Shown: positions 1-5,014 of the stretch, piece by piece
Layout: the number at the start of each line of letters is the position of its first letter
Numbering within the stretch: position 1 is the stretch's first letter
Assembly (NCBI GenBank): GCA_031263665.1
Contig: JAISFJ010000173.1
Span: 1 to 5,082, forward strand
Direction of reading: 5' to 3'
Source: Coriobacteriales bacterium
Lineage (GTDB): Bacteria; Actinomycetota; Coriobacteriia; Coriobacteriales; UBA8131
Length of the DNA: 5,082 nucleotides
Program-made: the position numbers and the translations under genes
Notes under the pieces: model-generated
What the model saw: only the letters and a program-made list of their open reading frames with translations
Told to the model about the DNA's origin: nothing
Database searches by the model: none

Positions 1-153
1 ATCATCAAGGCAGGGGTTAACTCTAAAGCTATCTCTGAATATGATGATGTGTTGAACAGGAGAGCCAGCGAAGGATGGGAGCTCGTTACTTCTTCTTTTG
101 TAGCTGACGTCGCAGGTGCTCTTCTCATTACCTTTAGAAGAGAAAAACGCTAA
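1..153 (+). CDS. DUF4177-like small protein, C-terminal part (5' end outside window)
   Basis: Frame 1 is open from the first base and ends at TAA 151-153, giving 50 residues. The translation holds a segment reading DDVLNRRASEGWELVTSSF, a short hydrophobic stretch (VAGALLITF) and a basic end (RREKR). In DUF4177-type proteins a helix with 'LN..g.eGWELV' is followed by a beta strand ending in a basic 'F+R.' tail, and this piece matches that layout. The family assignment is from memory of the motif and not from a search. DUF4177 proteins are short, usually under 100 residues, and have no established function. The missing N-terminal part is probably only a few tens of residues. Codons here are more AT-rich than in the genes to the right. 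No transmembrane segment is evident. Confidence 0.7.
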   Translation: MIKAGVNSKAISEYDDVLNRRASEGWELVTSSFVADVAGALLITFRREKR

Positions 154-189
154 AGAGCACGCTCTATGAACGGTAGCAGCGCTTGGATA

Positions 190-222
190 CGTCGTAACAC
201 ATAGGCGAGCGATGTGTTGACG
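190..222. promoter_or_regulatory. Inverted repeat overlapping the esterase-gene -35 box (possible operator, or terminator stem)
   Basis: AACACAT (196-202) and ATGTGTT (212-218) are perfect inverted copies separated by 9 bases. Outer arms CGTC (190-193) and GACG (219-222) can extend the pairing if GT at 194-195 bulges out. The right arm shares bases with the -35 hexamer at 217-222, a placement typical of repressor operators. It does not resemble an iron-repressor box of the Fur or DtxR type. As RNA it could instead fold into a stem of 11 pairs with a bulge, followed by the T-rich stretch 226-240. It could then end transcription of the upstream DUF4177-like gene. Both roles are possible and the sequence does not decide between them. 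Confidence 0.4.
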
Positions 223-245
223 GGGTTATTTTGTTTGTTTATCAT
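217..245 (+). promoter_or_regulatory. Sigma-70-type promoter for the Fes-like esterase gene
   Basis: TTGACG (217-222) matches the -35 consensus at 5 of 6 positions. TATCAT (240-245) matches the -10 consensus at 5 of 6, and the spacer is exactly 17 bases. Transcription would start near 252, giving a leader of about 28 bases to the ATG at 280 or about 85 bases to the TTG at 337. The site lies in the only intergenic space upstream of the esterase gene and points the right way. Confidence 0.6.
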
Positions 246-279
246 GACAGCCTGGCTTTGTTAGATAGCTCTAGCTTTA

Positions 280-1764
280 ATGTTCGTCATGGGACGTGCG
301 CTGTATGTGCGTGCTTTGGTGCGAAGGGGACAGGTCTTGAACAGCTCAAAAAGTGAAAAAAAGCACCAAACCTTCCAGCTTACGGTACGAGACTTCAAGC
401 ATAAGCAATGGGCCGAACAATACACGCAAGATGCTTCGCAAGCAGATTCAACTATGATTATGCGTCCTACACCGCCCAAGGTACCACGTCCAACGCCAAT
501 TCCGCTCGTCAGCTCACCTGTCATACGTTCTCTTAAACGAAAGCTGCGTCGCCTGCGCACCGACATGAGAGCCGGCGAGATAGCCGAGCAAGAATATGCG
601 CGCCTGCTTGATGAGGAGGTTGAGCGGTTTTGGGGGACAACGGCCAAGCAAACGCCCATCATAACTCCTGCTTCAAAAAGTAAAGACCATGCAATCGTAA
701 CCTTTTTGTGGCGTGATGCCGAAGCGAGTAGCGTCCTGATATTTATCAATCGCATCACTGACGAGAAGAACTTAAAAGATAGCCTGCTCAGGCATATTTC
801 GGGAACCGATGTCTGGTATATCGCCTATCACATGGAGAGCGACTGGCGTGCTTCGTATTGTTTTTTGCCCTGTTATGGCAAGGACAAGGTGGTTGACATA
901 ACGGGTTTTCAACAGAGCTCCATCCGCCAGGCACTCGATAAGGGACTTGTGGATCCGCGCAATCCCGAGCAATGCATAAATCGCATCCGTAATACGCTTT
1001 CGGTGGTCGAGCTTAAAGACGCTCCGCCGCAGCCCTGGCTCAAGGCTCGACCCGAGATTGCCGGGCGTGGCGTGGTCAGTTCGCACACGGTGGAAGGGCA
1101 CCTCGTCTGGCTCTATGAACCGCCGTTTATCGATGGCGCGTGCCGCGAAAATGTTTCCGCCATCATAGTTTTTGACGGCGATATGTGGGCGCGCGGGGAG
1201 ATGTTTCCGGAGACGCTCAACAACCTCATCAGCGACGGCAGGATTCCACCGATGTACGCCCTGCTCATAGAGTCATCCGATGTTGCGACGCGCTGGGAAG
1301 AGCTTCATGAGGACGCGGGAATCGAGTACTTCATCAAGAATTGCCTTTTGTCCTGGGCACGCAAACACTATCCCATCACATCTGACCCCACTCGCCTCAT
1401 CATCGCGGGGCAAAGTCTCGGGGGACTCACGGCTCTGTGGACGGCGCTGAGACTGCCCGACCAGATTCAAAACGTCATAGCGCAATCGTCCTCATTGTGG
1501 CGGGGGAGCCTCATGGACACGCTGGAAAAACCCTCAAATCCCTATCTGCGCGGTTTTGACGGACGCATCTATATGGAGGTCGGCAGACAGGAGTGGGTTT
1601 TGCGTCCCTATCATCAAAAACTCTCAAAGATACTTGAGCGAAATAACCTTGACATAAAGTATGTGGAATATAACGGGGGCCACGACTACGTATGCTGGCG
1701 CGGCGGCATAGCCGATGGTCTCTGCTGGATTGCCGATGCTTGGAAAGAGCGGGAGCGAGCGTAG
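280..1764 (+). CDS. Enterochelin (ferric enterobactin) esterase-like alpha/beta hydrolase, Fes family
   Basis: The 494-residue product has the two-domain plan of Fes, the cytoplasmic enzyme that hydrolyses ester bonds of imported ferric triscatecholate siderophores. Residues about 115-253 match the Fes N-terminal domain: ERFW (115-118), VTFLWRD (140-146), GTDVWY (175-180), SYCFLP (192-197), DPRNP (225-229) and SVVELKDAPPQPW (241-253). Residues about 263-490 match the esterase fold: FDGDMWA (298-304), nucleophile Ser379 in GQSLGG, and His468 in GGHDYVCWRGG. Glu433 in YMEVG sits where a triad acid could be. There is no signal peptide or membrane segment, which fits a cytoplasmic enzyme. The protein is about 90 residues longer than E. 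coli Fes (about 400), and the excess is N-terminal. The ATG at 280 has no Shine-Dalgarno sequence. TTG at 337 does have one, and ATGs at 454 and 460 lie nearer the family's usual start. No siderophore genes adjoin, so the true substrate is unknown; other catecholate esters or unrelated esters are possible. Confidence 0.88.
   Translation: MFVMGRALYVRALVRRGQVLNSSKSEKKHQTFQLTVRDFKHKQWAEQYTQDASQADSTMIMRPTPPKVPRPTPIPLVSSPVIRSLKRKLRRLRTDMRAGEIAEQEYARLLDEEVERFWGTTAKQTPIITPASKSKDHAIVTFLWRDAEASSVLIFINRITDEKNLKDSLLRHISGTDVWYIAYHMESDWRASYCFLPCYGKDKVVDITGFQQSSIRQALDKGLVDPRNPEQCINRIRNTLSVVELKDAPPQPWLKARPEIAGRGVVSSHTVEGHLVWLYEPPFIDGACRENVSAIIVFDGDMWARGEMFPETLNNLISDGRIPPMYALLIESSDVATRWEELHEDAGIEYFIKNCLLSWARKHYPITSDPTRLIIAGQSLGGLTALWTALRLPDQIQNVIAQSSSLWRGSLMDTLEKPSNPYLRGFDGRIYMEVGRQEWVLRPYHQKLSKILERNNLDIKYVEYNGGHDYVCWRGGIADGLCWIADAWKERERA
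324..339 (+). promoter_or_regulatory. Possible ribosome binding site and alternative TTG start of the esterase gene
   Basis: AAGGGG (324-329) lies 7 bases before an in-frame TTG (337-339), which is a good Shine-Dalgarno spacing. The ATG at 280 is preceded by AGCTCTAGCTTTA, with no purine-rich site. Starting at the TTG would remove 19 residues and leave 475. Known Fes-type proteins begin at or after the region equivalent to residues 60-80 here, so a shorter product is plausible. The purine run could also be chance within codons. Confidence 0.35.
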
Positions 1765-1801
1765 CAATTGTATGACCATACTCAGGGAGGCAACGATCGG
1801 T

Positions 1802-2575
1802 TTAGCGCCGGCGTCTTGTTTTGGAGTTTGTTGAGTTGGGTGGTCTTTTTGTGCTTTGGCCGCTTTTGGAGACCACTCTGAGTTTTGGTCCGGGAAGTGA
1901 ATTTGGTTTTCCTTTCGCACGTGTTTGGGTGCCTGCCTGCCCGCTCGTTCTGCTGCCTGTTTGGCTGCGTGTTCGAGCGCTTGTCTGTCCGCTTGCCGTG
2001 CCGCCTGTCCGGATATTTGCGCTCGGCTGACTGCTCGTGCTCGGCTGACTCCTTGCGCCCGTTCGGCCACTCGTGCTGGTTCGACCGCGTGTTCTGCTGC
2101 CTGTTTGGTTGCGTGTTTGTACACCCGGTTTTATCCGATGTGAGACTTTGCTTGCGCTGCTCGACATTTTGCTTGCGCTGCTCGCGTATCCGCCTCGTCG
2201 CTTTTTGACGCCCCAGAGGATAAACCCTATTATCGACCCCAGGACGGCGGGGGCGAAGGCAACAATCAGGGCAAGGCCGAAGTCGGGAGCAAGGTGTTTT
2301 AAGTCGACGGGAGAACCGTCCCGTGACTCGTAAAGCAAGTAGCTGAACGGCAAAACGACGAGCGACACCACCGGAAAGAAGAGTTTGAGGAACAGGTTTG
2401 TGTTGGTCGCGCTCAAAATCAGCGCCAGGATAAATGAGAGCAAGGGGACGAGCAGGTACAGATTCGCAAAGGCAAGGCCCGTTGTTTTGGGGAGCAGACT
2501 GTTACCGGCGACGATGATTTCTGCGGCAAGGAGTACACTATAACAGATGACAGGTACAATCCAGCGGGCTCTCAT
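1802..2575 (-). CDS. Four-helix membrane protein with a long basic, repeat-rich C-terminal tail
   Basis: I do not recognise the family. The 257-residue product starts MRARWIVPVICY. Hydrophobic segments at about 5-27, 33-56, 61-83 and 99-121 look like four membrane helices. KKRRGG after the last helix suggests the N-terminus and the tail both face the cytoplasm. Residues 123-257 form a low-complexity tail rich in Ser, Thr, Gly, Gln and Arg. It has 31 Lys/Arg and no Asp or Glu, ends in TRRRR, and is probably disordered. Repeats include SSASKMS/SSASKVS (132-145), SQPS twice (176-185) and TRNQTGSRT/TRSQTGSRT (154-162 and 202-210). The start is set by GAGAGG 7 bases upstream of the ATG; the frame is open up to 2695 but upstream ATGs lack such a site. 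It lies downstream of the two-component pair on the same strand, so it may be co-transcribed or a regulatory target. It converges on the esterase gene with a 37-base gap. A tail binding nucleic acid, lipid or cell-wall polyanions is conceivable but is only inference from charge. Confidence 0.8.
   Translation of the reverse strand: MRARWIVPVICYSVLLAAEIIVAGNSLLPKTTGLAFANLYLLVPLLSFILALILSATNTNLFLKLFFPVVSLVVLPFSYLLYESRDGSPVDLKHLAPDFGLALIVAFAPAVLGSIIGFILWGVKKRRGGYASSASKMSSSASKVSHRIKPGVQTRNQTGSRTRGRTSTSGRTGARSQPSTSSQPSANIRTGGTASGQTSARTRSQTGSRTSGQAGTQTRAKGKPNSLPGPKLRVVSKSGQSTKRPPNSTNSKTRRRR
1947..2117 (-). repeat. Two 27-bp direct copies within the membrane-protein tail
   Basis: The copies at 1947-1973 and 2091-2117 match at 26 of 27 bases. 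They differ only at 1965 (C) versus 2109 (T). They are 144 bases apart, an exact multiple of three, so both are read in the same frame. They give the near-identical peptides TRNQTGSRT and TRSQTGSRT. This suggests duplication of coding sequence within the tail. Confidence 0.8.
2021..2050 (-). repeat. Short direct repeat, period 18, encoding SQPS twice
   Basis: GCTCGGCTGACT occurs at 2021-2032 and again at 2039-2050. The 18-base period keeps the frame and yields SQPSTSSQPS in the membrane-protein tail. Confidence 0.7.
2147..2184 (-). repeat. Direct repeat, period 21, encoding SSASKMS/SSASKVS
   Basis: TTTGCTTGCGCTGCTCG occurs identically at 2147-2163 and 2168-2184, a 21-base (7-codon) period. 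It encodes two consecutive Ser/Ala/Lys heptads just after the last membrane helix. Confidence 0.75.
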
Positions 2576-2582
2576 CCGTGTT

Positions 2583-2593
2583 CCTCTCTCCTT
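2583..2593 (-). promoter_or_regulatory. Ribosome binding site that fixes the membrane-protein start
   Basis: On the minus strand, AAGGAG (2593-2588) runs into GAGAGG (2588-2583), the latter ending 7 bases before the ATG at 2575-2573. The next upstream in-frame ATG, at 2614-2612, is preceded by an A-run and no purine-rich site. The ATG at 2575 is therefore preferred. Confidence 0.65.
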
Positions 2594-2620
2594 CGCTTGG
2601 TTTACACGGCGCATTTTTTG

Positions 2621-2637
2621 GGTAAGGAACGGTAAGG
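2621..2637. repeat. Direct repeat GGTAAGG with 10-bp period in the leader of the membrane-protein gene
   Basis: GGTAAGG occurs at 2621-2627 and 2631-2637, exactly one helical turn apart. Tandem half-sites with a 10-11 bp period are the usual binding geometry for OmpR-family regulators, and one is encoded in this window. Its placement just after a candidate -10 box would suit repression better than activation. The link to that regulator is inference. Confidence 0.35.
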
Positions 2638-2639
2638 TA

Positions 2640-2669
2640 ATTAAAGCCCTTGTGTTCAGTATAGTCCAA
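2640..2669 (-). promoter_or_regulatory. Candidate promoter for the membrane-protein gene
   Basis: Read on the minus strand, TTGGAC (2669-2664) and TTTAAT (2645-2640) are separated by 18 bases. The -10 matches consensus at 5 of 6 positions and the -35 only weakly. TATACT (2663-2658) is a competing -10 with no recognisable -35. Either lies in the 158-base gap after the kinase gene and would give the membrane protein its own transcript. Neither is strong enough to exclude read-through from the kinase. Confidence 0.35.
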
Positions 2670-2733
2670 CACGAAGCGGAGAGGGACTTTCTCAAAGACT
2701 CATCTCGGTTGGGTGAACGGTTACAGAGAGGGG

Positions 2734-4170
2734 TTACAAAGGGGGTGTTCGGGTTGTTGGTAGTGTGACGGTGAAAACGGTACCGTTGGTGGCGTCGCTG
2801 GATACTTCTATGGCACCGTGATGTGCCTCGACGATGGTCTGGGCGAGGCTGAGTCCGAGGCCCGAGCCTTCGGTGTTGCCGCGTACGTAATCGCCGCGAT
2901 AAAAGCGCTCAAAGATATGCGGAAGCGTTTTGGCGTCTATGACCTCGCCGTCATTTGCGACGGTAAACGCCGCGCGCCGCCTGGCATCGGAGTTTAAGCT
3001 CAGTGCTATCCGCACCGTTGCCCGGCTGTGAGGTGTTTCAGGCTTTGCGTATTTGCTTGCGTTGTCGAGCAGTATCTGTATGAGTTGGCTCAGTCGCTCT
3101 TTGCTGCCCAAGATGATGACACCATCAAAAATCTCGGCCGTAAGCTCGATACCGCGCTCAAAAAACACCGTTTCAAATTGCAGGAGTTCATGTCGCAGGA
3201 GTGCCGAAAAGTCGAGGGGGCAGGTGAGTTCCTTTTCGGTTTTTGCGAGTTTTTCCTGGTCATCGGTTTGCGCGAGCAAAAGCAGGTCATGTACGAGGTC
3301 GTCCATGCGTTGAGCCTCGATTTGCGTGCTGTCTATCCACTGCTGTTGTTCGGCAATCGTTTTTTCGGGGCGCGCGAGCAAAAGGCTGTTGTTGGCGAGG
3401 ATGACCGTGAGCGGAGTCTTGAGTTCGTGGGAGGCGTCCGCGACAAAACGGCGTTGGCGCTCCCATGCCTCGGTAACGGGGCGCAAAGCGATACGAGAGA
3501 GCAGCAGACTGATGAAAAGGATAAGCACCATCGCTCCGAGCCAGATGAGGGCGGAGATGCCGATTTGTTGAAGGGTGGTGTCCATGAGCGCAGACGCGTC
3601 GGCAAGTGCAATGGTTACGTTTCCGCTGTCGATGGCCTCAACGCGATAGAAGAGCTTCAAATCAAAGAGTAGACCGCTGCTTTTATCGCCCTGGTGTTCG
3701 CTTTCATCAAATGTTTCGATGACGCGCGCGAAGGCCTCGTCCGCCAATGAGCTTTCGATAGTGATAAAGGCGCCGTTGTCACCGAGTACCGTGAGGTCGG
3801 ATAAGGAGATGGTCGCGACGTATACGGGTGTGAATGGCACGCCCTCCTGCGGAAACGTGGACTCGTCTCCCAACTCGTAAGGCTCCTGCGCGTCGGGGCC
3901 CAGTCGCTCAAATTCCTGTGTTTGAGGAGTTGTCTGCGGAGTTGTTTGGGGGGTCGTCCACGTCGGCAGCTGCTCTCCGTCTCGTCCACCAACCCAGGGG
4001 CGTTGTCCGTTGTCGGGGCCGCGACTGAAAGCCTGGTCGATGGCTCGCTCGATACGCGCCTCCGTAGCTCGGTAATTGGAGGTGACGCTTATCGCGAGCA
4101 CGGTCAGCAGCACAAGACCCACCAACCCCATCGTTATGAGCGTAAAACGTCGGCGCAGTTTAGTGAGCAT
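2734..4170 (-). CDS. Membrane sensor histidine kinase of a two-component system
   Basis: The 478-residue product is an orthodox sensor kinase that would autophosphorylate and pass phosphate to the regulator encoded just upstream. One helix spans about residues 11-29. An extracytoplasmic domain of roughly 170 residues follows, and a second helix spans about 203-226. A short linker without a recognisable full HAMP domain (RIALRPVTEAWERQRRF) leads into the H-box DASHELKTPL, with phospho-acceptor His248. The ATP-binding domain has LLDNASKY (N-box, Asn370), NDGEV (G1, Asp407), FERFYRGD (F-box) and GSGLGLS (G2, 435-441), so all catalytic boxes are intact. The outer domain carries TTPQTTPQTTPQT at 72-84 and a Pro/Glu/Asp-rich stretch; I do not recognise its fold or signal. 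I chose the ATG at 4170, preceded by GGGTGA at 5 bases. It overlaps the regulator by 11 bases. An ATG at 4188 would add six residues but has a poorer upstream site. Confidence 0.93.
   Translation of the reverse strand: MLTKLRRRFTLITMGLVGLVLLTVLAISVTSNYRATEARIERAIDQAFSRGPDNGQRPWVGGRDGEQLPTWTTPQTTPQTTPQTQEFERLGPDAQEPYELGDESTFPQEGVPFTPVYVATISLSDLTVLGDNGAFITIESSLADEAFARVIETFDESEHQGDKSSGLLFDLKLFYRVEAIDSGNVTIALADASALMDTTLQQIGISALIWLGAMVLILFISLLLSRIALRPVTEAWERQRRFVADASHELKTPLTVILANNSLLLARPEKTIAEQQQWIDSTQIEAQRMDDLVHDLLLLAQTDDQEKLAKTEKELTCPLDFSALLRHELLQFETVFFERGIELTAEIFDGVIILGSKERLSQLIQILLDNASKYAKPETPHSRATVRIALSLNSDARRRAAFTVANDGEVIDAKTLPHIFERFYRGDYVRGNTEGSGLGLSLAQTIVEAHHGAIEVSSDATNGTVFTVTLPTTRTPPL
3921..3956 (-). 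repeat. Three 12-bp tandem units encoding TTPQ in the kinase outer domain
   Basis: Imperfect 12-base units at 3921-3932, 3933-3944 and 3945-3956 encode TTPQTTPQTTPQ. They sit in the extracytoplasmic sensor region, close to the membrane-distal side of helix 1. The Thr/Pro composition suggests a flexible linker. Copy number could vary without breaking the frame. Confidence 0.75.
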
Positions 4171-4981
4171 GGTGTTCACCCGGCGCATCTATTCCGTCTG
4201 CGCCATCTACTCCATCGGCTCCGTCTGTTCCATGGAGCTCGGGCGCTTCCAAACGATAGCCTATGCCGCGTACCGTCACGATGCTCAAATCGCTTTTTAG
4301 GTAAAAGAGCTTTTTTCGCAGGAAAGATATGTAGGCTTCGACGCTGTTTTCGTCGGTATCTGTGCCCAAACCCCACACTCGGGAGAGTAGCCGGGCCTTT
4401 GTCAGTGTTTGCCCGGGGTGGGTCATGAGCAGTTGGCAAAGCTCAAATTCTCGCTGCGAAAGATGGATGCCCAAGTCTTCGATGTTTTCCTCAACGCTCC
4501 CATCAACACTTCCCTCGGTGCTTTCAAGTTCCTGGGTTTTGCGAAGTTCAGTGCTTTGCAGGTCGAGGCTTGTATTGCCGAGCGTGATGACTTCGACGTG
4601 TACGGGGCCACTGCGTCGAGTGAGCGCGCGCAGGCGGGCGAGCAGCTCTGCCGGTTGAAAAGGCTTGGTGAGATAGTCGTCGGCGCCGGCGTCGAGTCCC
4701 ATGACCTTGTCGCGCAGGGTATCGCGGGCGGTCAGCATGATGATGGGGCTGCTGCTGCCTTCTCGTCGCAGCCTCCGTGCCACCTCAAAACCGTCCATGA
4801 CCGGCAGCATGACATCGAGTACGATGGCGTCATAGGGGGTGCCGGTCTTTTCGGCGCTGAGGCCGTACTCCAGGCCGCTTCGCCCGTCGCCCACCGTATC
4901 GACGTGGTAGCCCGTTTCTTCGAGGATGGCGCTGAGAGCCTGGGCGAGGCGTTGTTGGTCCTCGATGAGCAAGATATTCAT
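4160..4981 (-). CDS. OmpR/PhoB-family DNA-binding response regulator
   Basis: The 273-residue product has a receiver domain (about 1-120) with acidic pair Glu7/Asp8, phospho-acceptor Asp56 in VLDVMLP, Thr84 in MLTARD and Lys106 in LTKPF. All receiver catalytic residues are present. A winged-helix DNA-binding domain follows (about 130-245), with LSQREFELCQLL, SVEAYISFLRKKL as the likely recognition helix, and the wing TVRGIGYRLE. Two oddities make it longer than the usual 220-240 residues. One is an acidic insert at about 151-169, containing GSVDGSVEE, in the beta-sheet platform between the domains. The other is a 28-residue tail after the wing (246-273), with DGADGVDGADGID and ending HHAH. 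The start is the ATG at 4981, with GGAAGGG 5 bases upstream; the frame is open to 5026 but that extension lacks support. It is the first gene of the minus-strand block and overlaps the kinase start. It presumably controls this block or distant targets in response to the kinase. Confidence 0.94.
   Translation of the reverse strand: MNILLIEDQQRLAQALSAILEETGYHVDTVGDGRSGLEYGLSAEKTGTPYDAIVLDVMLPVMDGFEVARRLRREGSSSPIIMLTARDTLRDKVMGLDAGADDYLTKPFQPAELLARLRALTRRSGPVHVEVITLGNTSLDLQSTELRKTQELESTEGSVDGSVEENIEDLGIHLSQREFELCQLLMTHPGQTLTKARLLSRVWGLGTDTDENSVEAYISFLRKKLFYLKSDLSIVTVRGIGYRLEAPELHGTDGADGVDGADGIDAPGEHHAH
4193..4228 (-). repeat. Four imperfect 9-bp units encoding (D-G-A/V/I) in the regulator tail
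   Basis: Units TCCGTCTGC (4193-4201), GCCATCTAC (4202-4210), TCCATCGGC (4211-4219) and TCCGTCTGT (4220-4228) read on the minus strand as Asp-Gly-hydrophobic triplets. They lie beyond the winged-helix domain, immediately before the kinase start region, and look like a 3-codon expansion. Confidence 0.65.
4491..4526 (-). repeat. 12-bp tandem units in the acidic insert of the regulator
   Basis: TCAACGCTCCCA (4491-4502) and TCAACACTTCCC (4503-4514) are related 12-base units, and TCGGTGCTTTCA (4515-4526) is a weaker third. On the minus strand the first two encode GSVE and GSVD. The units coincide with the stretch that has no counterpart in typical OmpR-family regulators, so tandem expansion is a simple origin for the insert. 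Confidence 0.55.
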
Positions 4982-5014
4982 GGCAACCCTTCCGCAGTTT
5001 TTGTCTCCCTTTCT

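Noticed and set aside
154..165. AGAGCACGCTCT hairpin right after the DUF4177-like stop as a terminator
   Set aside because: The stem is about four pairs with a four-base loop and is not followed by a run of T; the dyad at 190-222 is a better candidate.
261..758. 165-residue open frame on the minus strand opposite the start of the esterase gene
   Set aside because: It is antisense to a gene with clear family motifs, its composition is Ser/Arg-rich without domains, and it has no supporting start signals.
1765..1801. Bidirectional terminator between the convergent esterase and membrane-protein genes
   Set aside because: The 37 bases hold only a 5-bp GTATG/CATAC match with a 2-base gap and no T-tract on either strand, too weak to call.
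1624..2124. 166-residue minus-strand frame beginning with GTG inside the membrane-protein tail
   Set aside because: The four membrane helices belong to the other frame and run straight into the tail. This frame also continues antisense through the end of the esterase gene. Noted as a finding about repeats, not called as a gene.
1907..2190. CRISPR-like array in the repeat-rich stretch
   Set aside because: Repeat lengths and spacings are irregular, in-frame with a coding sequence and lack unique spacers of constant length.
1821..2333. Several plus-strand open frames rich in Cys, Leu, Ala and Arg opposite the membrane-protein gene
   Set aside because: They are complements of the repetitive tail codons; the Cys-rich look comes from TGC/GCA complementarity and not from a metal-binding protein.
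3028..3672. 214-residue plus-strand open frame opposite the kinase gene
   Set aside because: It is the shadow of a gene with all histidine-kinase boxes intact; it has no ribosome site and no recognisable domain.
2600..4188. Near-identical start-like sequences ATGCGCCGxGTxAAC at 2614 and 4188 on the minus strand
   Set aside because: They match at 13 of 15 bases, but neither ATG is the preferred start, the match stops there, and chance is the simplest explanation.
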